Below, piece after piece: positions 57,772-64,000 of a DNA stretch of 64,000 nucleotides. Both the position numbers and the translations under genes were made by a program. Origin of the DNA: an uncultured Paracoccaceae bacterium (lineage in GTDB: Bacteria; Pseudomonadota; Alphaproteobacteria; Rhodobacterales; Rhodobacteraceae); assembly GCA_943787985.1 (NCBI GenBank), contig CALSOO010000004.1, positions 1,178,001-1,242,000 of the forward strand. The letters run 5' to 3'. Under the pieces are notes generated by a model. That model was not told the DNA's origin and did not search any database. It was given only the letters and a program-made list of their open reading frames with translations. Within the stretch, counting starts at the first letter, position 1, and each line of letters starts with the position of its first letter.

Positions 57772-59250
57772 ATGAGCATCACAGCCATTCTTTTTCTCGC
57801 CGTTTTGGCGCTTTGCGTGCTTGGCTATAGTCTTGCGCGCAATCGGGCCTTGGCAGGCGCAGGTGGAGACCGCCGTTTGCTGCATTCTCTCCCGACGTAT
57901 TATGGCACCAACGCGGCTATGTTCACGGCTGTGCCCGCATTGGGTGTCATGGTGATCTGGCTGCTGGCCCAACCCATGATGATCGAAACCCGCGTGCAGG
58001 GCATGATCCCTGCGTCTTTCATTGATGAAGGGTCCTCTATCGGGTTGGTGATGAACGATGTGCGCCGTGTTGCGGATGGTCTGGATTTGGCTGTTAAAAG
58101 CGGCGGCTTGAGCGCAGACGATGCGCGCAAGCTCAGTGCAAATTCAGATGTGCGCGGGATGCTGGCGGATCGCGGTGTGGCGTTGGGCAGTGACGTCAAG
58201 CCCGAGGTCTTGGCCGCCGCACAAACCTACCGGAGCGCGGCCGCGACGGGTCGCATGTGGATGGTCGTCGTTGTAATGGGACTGGCGTTGATTGGCTTTG
58301 CCATCGCGGTGTCCCTCTCCAAGCCGGATTTTCGCGCGCGCAACGTGGTGGAGCGGGGCATATTGGCTTTGTTGATGGTCGCGGCGTCGCTTGCCATTTT
58401 GACCACGTTGGGCATCGTGCTTTCGATGCTGTTTGAATCGATCAACTTCTTTCGGGTGCATCCTGCGTCAGATTTCTTTTTCGGGGGGTCGTGGGCGCCG
58501 AATTTTCGCGGTGACAGTGATCTGTCGATCCTGCCGCTGTTGTGGGGGACGTTGTATATTTCGCTGATCGCGCTGACAGTTGCTGTGCCGATCGGGTTGT
58601 TCGCGGCAATCTATCTGAGCGAATACGCCGGCCCCAAACTGCGCGCTGTAGCCAAGCCATTGCTGGAGATCCTCGCGGGCATTCCGACAATCGTTTATGG
58701 CCTCTTTGCGTTGTTGACCGTTGGTCCGGCCCTTGTGCGCGTCTTTGGCCGCGGGGATGAGGGGCTTTTGGGTGTGGAGTGGATGAGCGGTGCCACAGCC
58801 GTGCTCACGGCCGGGTTGGTCATGGGGATCATGCTTATCCCCTTTGTGTCTTCGCTGTCTGACGACATCATCAACGCTGTTCCGCAAGCAATGCGCGACG
58901 GGTCTTTGGGGCTGGGTGCGACCCCGTCCGAAACCATTCGTCAAGTCGTGTTGCCTGCAGCATTGCCCGGTATTGTGGGGGCAATTTTGCTGGCCGCAAG
59001 CCGTGCCATAGGAGAGACGATGATTGTTGTGTTGGGGGCGGGGGCGATTGCCAAATTCTCCGCCAATCCGCTTGAGGCGATGACAACCATCACCACCCGC
59101 ATCGTCAGCCAGTTGACGGGAGACACCGACTTTTCCAGCCCTGAAACACTGGTTGCCTTTGCCCTTGGTCTGACGCTGTTTGTCTTGACCCTGGGGTTGA
59201 ACGTTTTCGCGCTCATTATTGTGCGCAAATATCGGGAGCAGTACGATTGA
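57772..59250 (+). CDS. pstC: Phosphate ABC permease PstC
   Basis: 492 residues, longer than E. coli PstC because of an N-terminal extension of about 180 residues with two membrane segments and a helical region between. The permease core shows LPLLWGTLYISLIALTVAVP, LEILAGIPTIVYGLFAL and the EAA-type loop LGLGATPSETIRQVVLPAAL. ATG at 57772. Long PstC forms are normal in alphaproteobacteria. Confidence 0.93.
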   Translation: MSITAILFLAVLALCVLGYSLARNRALAGAGGDRRLLHSLPTYYGTNAAMFTAVPALGVMVIWLLAQPMMIETRVQGMIPASFIDEGSSIGLVMNDVRRVADGLDLAVKSGGLSADDARKLSANSDVRGMLADRGVALGSDVKPEVLAAAQTYRSAAATGRMWMVVVVMGLALIGFAIAVSLSKPDFRARNVVERGILALLMVAASLAILTTLGIVLSMLFESINFFRVHPASDFFFGGSWAPNFRGDSDLSILPLLWGTLYISLIALTVAVPIGLFAAIYLSEYAGPKLRAVAKPLLEILAGIPTIVYGLFALLTVGPALVRVFGRGDEGLLGVEWMSGATAVLTAGLVMGIMLIPFVSSLSDDIINAVPQAMRDGSLGLGATPSETIRQVVLPAALPGIVGAILLAASRAIGETMIVVLGAGAIAKFSANPLEAMTTITTRIVSQLTGDTDFSSPETLVAFALGLTLFVLTLGLNVFALIIVRKYREQYD

Positions 59251-60590
59251 GCAATCCTGACCAAACACCCGCTGTGGCAAAAACATCCTTGCTAAAGCTC
59301 GATGCGCGGACCCGCAAACGCAACGCGGCCGAGACGCGGTTCAAGGCCTATGGCATGATCGCAATTGGCATGGGATTGCTGATGTTGGTCATTCTGGTCT
59401 TCAACATTGTGTCGCGTGGTACGGGTGCCTTCCAGCAGACGTTCGTCACCCTTGAAGTAGAGTTGGTGGCCGCCAAGCTGGATAAAAAGGGCAATCGAAA
59501 CCTCGACGACATCAAAAAGGTCTCGACGTTTGGATATGCGCCACTGTTGAAAGATGCGTTTGAGGCCAAAGTTGCGGTCGCTGGCATAGACACAGGGATA
59601 AAGCCCAAACAGATGGCGGCCATTCTGTCCAAAAGCGCCGCTGCCCAGATGCGTGACTTCGTCATCGCCAATCCCGATATGATCGGCGAAACAGTGGCGT
59701 TTGAATTCCTCGCCTCATCGCGTGTCGATGGGTACCTTAAGGGACGCGTCAGTCGAGACAGCATCGCCAACGACAAAAAGATATCACCCGAACAGCTGGA
59801 TTTTGTTGATCAATTGGTATCCGAAGGCAGTGTCACGAAACGGTTTAACATGTCGTTCATCACCGGCTCTGATGCCTCAGACGCACGCCCGGAATCTGCA
59901 GGCATGGGTGTGTCGATGATTGGCTCCCTGATCATGATGATGGTGGTTCTGGTGCTTGCGTTGCCCATAGGAGTGGCCGCGTCGATCTATCTGGAAGAGT
60001 TCGCGCCCAAAAACTGGATCACCGACATCATCGAGGTGAATATCTCGAACCTGGCGGCGGTGCCATCGATTGTGTTTGGTATTTTGGGCTTGGCGGTCTT
60101 CATCAACTACATGCACCTGCCCAATTCGGCCCCCCTTGTCGGGGGGTTGGTTCTGACGTTGATGACGCTGCCGACGATCATAATCTCGACGCGTGCATCG
60201 TTGAAATCGGTGCCGCCAAGCATCCGAGACGCCGCACTTGGGGTAGGGGCCTCAAAGATGCAGTCGGTGTTTCACCATGTTCTGCCCTTGGCTGCTCCGG
60301 GTATCCTGACGGGCACGATTATCGGTTTGGCTCAGGCACTTGGCGAAACTGCGCCCTTGTTGTTGATCGGCATGGTCGGGTTCATCGCATCCAACCCGCC
60401 TGACAGTATTGCAGCAGGGTTGATGTCGCCGAACTCGGCGATGCCGGCACAGATATATGAATGGGCCAAACGCGCGGACCCTGCATTTTATGAGCGCGCA
60501 TGGGGGGGCATCATCATCTTGCTGGTCTTCCTTGTGAGCATGAACACCATCGCCGTGATCCTGCGGCGCCGCTTTGAGCGACGTTGGTAG
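59247..60590 (+). CDS. pstA: Phosphate ABC permease PstA
   Basis: 447 residues with a long N-terminal part (about 190 residues, mostly outside the permease core; one membrane segment at 37-57) as in PstC. Core: [40 protein letters not shown] and [23 protein letters not shown] start at 59247 overlaps the pstC stop, with GGGAG upstream, which decides it. Confidence 0.93.
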   Translation: MSNPDQTPAVAKTSLLKLDARTRKRNAAETRFKAYGMIAIGMGLLMLVILVFNIVSRGTGAFQQTFVTLEVELVAAKLDKKGNRNLDDIKKVSTFGYAPLLKDAFEAKVAVAGIDTGIKPKQMAAILSKSAAAQMRDFVIANPDMIGETVAFEFLASSRVDGYLKGRVSRDSIANDKKISPEQLDFVDQLVSEGSVTKRFNMSFITGSDASDARPESAGMGVSMIGSLIMMMVVLVLALPIGVAASIYLEEFAPKNWITDIIEVNISNLAAVPSIVFGILGLAVFINYMHLPNSAPLVGGLVLTLMTLPTIIISTRASLKSVPPSIRDAALGVGASKMQSVFHHVLPLAAPGILTGTIIGLAQALGETAPLLLIGMVGFIASNPPDSIAAGLMSPNSAMPAQIYEWAKRADPAFYERAWGGIIILLVFLVSMNTIAVILRRRFERRW

Positions 60591-60600
60591 GAGAACCGAC

Positions 60601-61395
60601 ATGAACACCATGAGATTGACGGAGAGCGCTGTGGACACAGATATCAAAATCACTGCCAAAGACGTACAAGTCTATTACGGGGACAATCACGCCATCAAAG
60701 ACGTGAGCGTAGAGATCCAGGACAAAACCGTGACGGCTTTTATTGGTCCGTCAGGTTGTGGGAAGTCCACATTTTTGCGTTGTATCAATAGGATGAACGA
60801 CACAATTGATGTGTGTCGTGTTCAGGGCGACATAAAAATTGATGGCGAAGATATCTACGACAAGCGTGTTGATCCAGTTCAGTTGCGCGCCAAAGTGGGC
60901 ATGGTTTTCCAAAAACCAAACCCGTTTCCAAAGTCGATTTATGACAACGTTGCATACGGTCCACGCATCCACGGTCTTGCGAAAAACAAGGCCGATCTGG
61001 ACGATATCGTCGAGCGTGCTTTACGCCGTGGCGCGATTTGGAACGAAGTCAAAGACCGCCTTGATGCGCCCGGAACGGGGCTGTCTGGTGGTCAACAACA
61101 GCGCTTGTGTATCGCGCGCGCGGTCGCGACAGAGCCTGAGGTTTTGTTGATGGATGAGCCCTGTTCTGCCCTTGATCCTATTGCCACGGCGCAGGTCGAG
61201 GAGCTTATCGACGAGTTGCGCAAGAGCTATTCGGTGGTGATCGTGACGCACTCGATGCAGCAAGCTGCGCGGGTGAGTCAGCGCACAGCATTCTTTCATT
61301 TGGGCAACCTTGTTGAGTATGGTGAAACTGGGCAGATTTTTACAAATCCCGTTGATCCACGTACCGAAAATTACATTACTGGCCGGATCGGGTAG
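60601..61395 (+). CDS. pstB: Phosphate ABC ATPase PstB
   Basis: 264 residues: Walker [30 protein letters not shown] (PstB-specific), signature [14 protein letters not shown], Walker [14 protein letters not shown]. Couples ATP to phosphate import and takes part in PhoR signalling. Confidence 0.96.
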   Translation: MNTMRLTESAVDTDIKITAKDVQVYYGDNHAIKDVSVEIQDKTVTAFIGPSGCGKSTFLRCINRMNDTIDVCRVQGDIKIDGEDIYDKRVDPVQLRAKVGMVFQKPNPFPKSIYDNVAYGPRIHGLAKNKADLDDIVERALRRGAIWNEVKDRLDAPGTGLSGGQQQRLCIARAVATEPEVLLMDEPCSALDPIATAQVEELIDELRKSYSVVIVTHSMQQAARVSQRTAFFHLGNLVEYGETGQIFTNPVDPRTENYITGRIG

Positions 61396-61406
61396 GGGAA
61401 GATACC

Positions 61407-62108
61407 ATGAATGAATATCACATTGCATCAGCGTTTGATCGTGACCTTGAAGGTATCCAGGCGCAAATCATGAAAATGGGTGGCCTCGTGGAAGCCGCTA
61501 TTCTCGAAGCGGCTTTGTCCCTTGAAACGCGCGATGAAGAGCGCGCAGAAAAGGTGCGCGCCGCAGACAAACAGATCGATTTGCTCGAAGAGCAGATCAA
61601 CGAAGAAGCGGCCCGCGTTATTGCATTGCGTGCGCCCACGGCCAAAGACCTGCGCCTGATTTTGAGCATTATGAAAATCAGCGGGAACCTTGAACGCATT
61701 GGCGACTATGCAAAGAACATGGCCAAACGCACGGGTGTATTGGCGCAAATGGCACCTGTAAGTGATAGCACCGCCGCCTTGCGTCGCATGGCCAAAGAAG
61801 TCGGGAAAATGTTGAAAGATGCGCTCGACGCGTACATCAACCGCGATGCGGAGCTGGCCTTGGATGTGATCGCACGCGACACTGAAGTGGACCAAATGTA
61901 CAATGCATTGTTTCGCGAATTCCTTACATTCATGATGGAAGACCCGCGCAATATCACAGCCTGTATGCATCTGCATTTCATCGGAAAAAATACAGAACGT
62001 ATGGGCGACCACGTCACATCAATCGCGGAGCAAGTCGTGTATTTGGTCAACGGCATCCACCCGGACGAGGCCCGCGCCAAAGCGGACACAACCTCTACGA
62101 AACTGTGA
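61407..62108 (+). CDS. phoU: Phosphate transport regulator PhoU
   Basis: 233 residues, two three-helix bundles with the repeated metal motifs: DEERAEKVRAADKQIDLLEE and VIARDTEVDQMYNALFREF; SGNLERIGDYAKNMAK and IGKNTERMGDHVTSIAEQ. Negative regulator linking PstSCAB to PhoR. Confidence 0.95.
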   Translation: MNEYHIASAFDRDLEGIQAQIMKMGGLVEAAILEAALSLETRDEERAEKVRAADKQIDLLEEQINEEAARVIALRAPTAKDLRLILSIMKISGNLERIGDYAKNMAKRTGVLAQMAPVSDSTAALRRMAKEVGKMLKDALDAYINRDAELALDVIARDTEVDQMYNALFREFLTFMMEDPRNITACMHLHFIGKNTERMGDHVTSIAEQVVYLVNGIHPDEARAKADTTSTKL

Positions 62109-62118
62109 GGATTATCTG

Positions 62119-62808
62119 ATGGCCGCTGATCAACCCCGCGTTCTGCTCGTTGAGGACGAACCCGCACAGCGCGAAGTTTTGGTGTATAATCTTAAAGCCG
62201 AAGGGTTTGCAGTCAGCTGCGCTGTCAACGGAGAAGACGCACTTTTGTTGGTGCAAGAAGAAATGCCCGACGTCATTGTTCTGGATTGGATGATGCCGCG
62301 TTTGAGCGGGATCGAAGTGTGCAGGCGCCTAAAAATCAAACCTGAGACCCGCGGCATTCCTGTCATCATGCTGTCTGCGCGCTCCGAAGAAGTCGACCGT
62401 GTGCGTGGTTTGGAAACCGGTGCAGATGATTATGTTGTGAAACCGTACTCTGTGCTTGAGCTGATGGCGCGCGTGCGCGCTCAGTTGCGTCGCGTGCGTC
62501 CTGCAACGTCTGGTCAGGTGCTCACATACGACGATATCGTCTTGGATGGCGAGAGCCACAAAGTGACACGCGCCGAGCAAGAACTAAAGCTGGGCCCAAC
62601 CGAATTCCGGCTTCTGGGTACTTTTATGGAAAAACCCGGGCGTGTTTGGTCTCGCGAGCAATTGCTCGACCGTGTCTGGGGACGAGATATCTTTGTCGAT
62701 ACCAGAACTGTAGATGTTCATGTAGGACGGTTGAGAAAGGCTTTGACTATGTCGGGTGGATTGGATCCGGTGAGAACCGTCCGCGGGGCTGGGTACAGCT
62801 TGGGGTAG
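62119..62808 (+). CDS. phoB: Phosphate response regulator PhoB
   Basis: 229 residues. Receiver domain with VEDEPAQREV, phospho-acceptor Asp56 in VIVLDWMMPRLSG and Lys in VKPYSVLELMARV; winged-helix DNA-binding domain (about 130-229, LGPTEFRLLGTFMEKPGRVW, DVHVGRLRKAL). Binds the Pho box upstream of pstS, closing the loop. Last gene of the pst operon. Confidence 0.95.
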   Translation: MAADQPRVLLVEDEPAQREVLVYNLKAEGFAVSCAVNGEDALLLVQEEMPDVIVLDWMMPRLSGIEVCRRLKIKPETRGIPVIMLSARSEEVDRVRGLETGADDYVVKPYSVLELMARVRAQLRRVRPATSGQVLTYDDIVLDGESHKVTRAEQELKLGPTEFRLLGTFMEKPGRVWSREQLLDRVWGRDIFVDTRTVDVHVGRLRKALTMSGGLDPVRTVRGAGYSLG

Positions 62809-62899
62809 AGTTTGTTTATTTCTATCAGACTGTTGCAGGGTTTATTTAAAGTGAGTTGTGTCTTGTCCATGAGTATTTTATGGGGATACACTTCTATTT

Positions 62900-62927
62900 T
62901 ATTTACATAATTCATATTATGCGCCTT
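62900..62927 (-). other. dif-like XerC/XerD recombination site
   Basis: On the minus strand: left arm AAGGCGCATAA, centre TATGAA, right arm TTATGTAAATA. The E. coli dif arms are GGTGCGCATAA and TTATGTTAAAT around a 6-base centre. GCGCATAA and TTATGT are exact, the 11-6-11 layout is kept, and the arms share the inner inverted CATAA. Either the chromosomal dif or an attachment site of an element that uses host XerCD. Confidence 0.6.
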
Positions 62928-62996
62928 AGCCCCGAATTGCTGTCTCATTTTCTAACAGCTATGTTGATGCCACCCCAAATTGTGGCTGTCAACAGG

Positions 62997-63035
62997 TTTG
63001 TGGACGCTGGATGTAGAGTTTCCGGTGTCCACAAA
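62997..63035. repeat. Inverted repeat beside the dif-like site
   Basis: Nine-base arms TTTGTGGAC and GTCCACAAA, 21 bases apart, with weaker pairing further in. It lies 24 bases beyond the stop of the leftmost phage-type gene, so it may serve as terminator, though no T-run is present. Confidence 0.55.
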
Positions 63036-63058
63036 TGCCCAAATTCCCGCCATACGTG

Positions 63059-63424
63059 TTAACGGCGCTTGAAAACCCATGTTGCGAAGTCGGGGATTTT
63101 CTTTCTTGCGAAGGCAAATGACACGGATGCAAGCACGGCCCATGTGTACCATGGCGGCACGTTTTCCAGCGATGCAAAGCCGCTTTCGATCACGTCGCCA
63201 TATCCCAGAAATGCGAGGATCAGAGGCACGGACAAAATGGCGGTCCAGTATTCATCGGCCCAGCCTGACGCGGCGTTCTGTGCGGCCATGTGTTCCCACC
63301 CGCTATCGGCGTCCAGCACCTTCAAAGTGGCTTCCGCCTTGGCCTTTATCTGGGCTTCTTTTAGGGCCACTTTGGCCTCTACGATGCGGCCACCAAGGCC
63401 CAACAGTTCTAACAGTGCTTTCAT
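63059..63424 (-). CDS. Holin-like small membrane protein
   Basis: 121 residues. An N-terminal amphipathic helix (LGGRIVEAKVALKEAQIKA), then WEHMAAQNAASGWADEYWTA leading into a first membrane segment (about 59-76) and a second (about 90-106), with a basic end (WVFKRR). Resembles phage holin-type proteins in layout; not assigned. ATG overlaps the upstream stop (ATGA), so translation is coupled. Confidence 0.6.
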   Translation of the reverse strand: MKALLELLGLGGRIVEAKVALKEAQIKAKAEATLKVLDADSGWEHMAAQNAASGWADEYWTAILSVPLILAFLGYGDVIESGFASLENVPPWYTWAVLASVSFAFARKKIPDFATWVFKRR

Positions 63425-63558
63425 TGGTTGTTCTCCAATCGTGTGACGCGGTTTTTCAGGTTTTCGATAGCTTCGCCAAAGCGTCCGAGGCGTAGGAAAA
63501 TGCCAGTCAGGACGCAAATTTGGGCGACTTGTAAAACGGCTTCGGGTGTAACGGTCAT
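63421..63558 (-). CDS. 45-residue membrane protein of the phage-type cluster
   Basis: Reads MTVTPEAVLQVAQICVLTGI, a membrane segment at about 8-24, followed by a charged coiled-coil-like tail (IENLKNRVTRLENN). Overlaps the genes on both sides by four bases, which supports a real gene despite its small size. Layout similar to small phage lysis or virion-membrane proteins. Confidence 0.6.
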   Translation of the reverse strand: MTVTPEAVLQVAQICVLTGIFLRLGRFGEAIENLKNRVTRLENNQ

Positions 63559-63851
63559 TTGCGCATGACCAAGTAAAGGGCGGCAACGCCAGCGGCCACG
63601 GCATAGCCCATTGTCAGCGGCTTGAACCCACCGTCAGCGCCGTTTTCCCACAATGTGCCGTATCCGGTCAGGCGGCGCACAGTGGCGGTTTGCACTGCGC
63701 CCTCTGCATTCTCTGCCAAGTTCTCGCCCACGCCCTTTAGGCCATCCAGCAAGCCCCCTGCAAATCCTGAAACATCGCCTGCACCCTCTGCGCCGCGCGC
63801 GATCTGAGACACACGTTCGTCTTTGTCTTTGTTGCCTGTGCCAAAAAACAT
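63555..63851 (-). CDS. 98-residue glycine-rich membrane protein of the phage-type cluster
   Basis: Glycine-rich soluble part (GAEGAGDVSGFAGGLLDGLK), then one C-terminal membrane segment (TMGYAVAAGVAALYLVM) and a basic end. No signal peptide. Overlaps the 45-residue gene by four bases. Looks like a virion membrane or coat-type protein; family not recognised. Confidence 0.6.
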   Translation of the reverse strand: MFFGTGNKDKDERVSQIARGAEGAGDVSGFAGGLLDGLKGVGENLAENAEGAVQTATVRRLTGYGTLWENGADGGFKPLTMGYAVAAGVAALYLVMRK

Positions 63852-63861
63852 ATCGGCCCCC

Positions 63862-64000
63862 TTACTTCTTGGTCACTTGGTAGGCGGCGTAAACAGCCAA
63901 AGCGCCCGCCGCGATCGGCAATGCAGCACGCAAACCATCGCCCGCGCCCTTGCCCAATTCTTCCACCCCATCGCCCATTCCTTGCGTGACGTTGTTGGTT
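63862..64000 (-). CDS. Partial small membrane protein at the window edge
   Basis: The last 45 residues of a gene that begins outside the window: VTQGMGDGVEELGKGAGDGL, then a membrane segment (AALPIAAGALAVYAAYQV) and TKK before TAA. Short amphipathic helix, one membrane segment and a Lys-rich end are also the layout of filamentous-phage coat proteins and of membrane proteins of internal-membrane phages. Ten bases before the next gene of the same operon. Confidence 0.5.
   Translation of the reverse strand, partial: TNNVTQGMGDGVEELGKGAGDGLRAALPIAAGALAVYAAYQVTKK

Larger units (their letters stand above)
62809..63058. other. AT-rich junction between phoB and phage-type genes
   Basis: About 250 bases, more AT-rich than the surroundings, with no convincing gene. 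It holds the dif-like site (62900-62927) and an inverted repeat (62997-63035) listed separately. Confidence 0.6.

Noticed and set aside
62856-63062. 68-residue plus-strand frame at the dif-like site
   Set aside because: No ribosome site, odd composition, covers the recombination site and inverted repeat; not supported.

Overview
The window looks like chromosomal DNA of a marine alphaproteobacterium of the Rhodobacteraceae (Roseobacter group). The signs are the gene orders rplU-rpmA-GNAT-obgE-proB-proA and yicC-gmk, an L21 with a long C-terminal extension, ChpT, the ornithine-lipid pair olsB-olsA, class II DAHP synthase, and GC-rich codon use. No tool was run, so the affiliation is inferred from protein character only.

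Layout. 1-4.9 kb: the end of an integrated island. It holds an IS21-type istA inserted into an IS66-type tnpC; the IS66 end in turn truncates a small HTH-like gene. A 106-aa protein and a large serine recombinase with an in-frame amber codon follow, and the recombinase reads into the 3' end of tRNA-Ser(CGA). 5-16.3 kb: two tandem DUF2059 secreted proteins, rplU-rpmA, three GNAT acetyltransferases with a LysE exporter, obgE-proB-proA, chpT, a DUF3553 protein and olsB-olsA. 16.2-19.4 kb: a broken adenylate cyclase-FHA gene and a heavily frameshifted rpsB-tsf. 19.4-26.8 kb: MBL hydrolase, class II aldolase, a PlsC-like acyltransferase, aroQ-luxR, MaoC, two zinc-type oxidoreductases and a histidine phosphatase. 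27-35.1 kb: an acyl-CoA catabolic operon (two acyl-CoA dehydrogenases, two SDRs, thiolase, nitronate monooxygenase-like, histidine phosphatase, APH-like kinase). 35.3-46.4 kb: two complete branched-chain-amide-type ABC transporters facing each other. 46.5-52 kb: PQQ-type sugar dehydrogenase, sulfotransferase, GlxA-type regulator, class II DAHP synthase and a PAS protein. 52.2-55.5 kb: yicC-gmk, gamma carbonic anhydrase and a Cys/Met PLP enzyme. 55.5-62.8 kb: phoR, a three-repeat Pho box, then pstSCAB-phoU-phoB, a complete phosphate-sensing and uptake regulon. 62.9-64 kb: a dif-like XerC/XerD site, an inverted repeat and a run of small overlapping membrane-protein genes of phage character, cut by the right edge.

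Two points stand out. First, the dif-like site sits directly beside the phage-type small membrane genes, which fits a Xer-dependent integrated phage. Second, many one-base frameshifts fall in genes that cannot be dispensable (rpsB, tsf, gmk). They most likely reflect sequence errors, so 'broken' genes elsewhere in this window should be read with care. The window also holds a three-copy intergenic repeat family, two iterated short-motif arrays (TTTGCAAA x4, TGTGACGCA x4) and a palindromic operator upstream of the recombinase.
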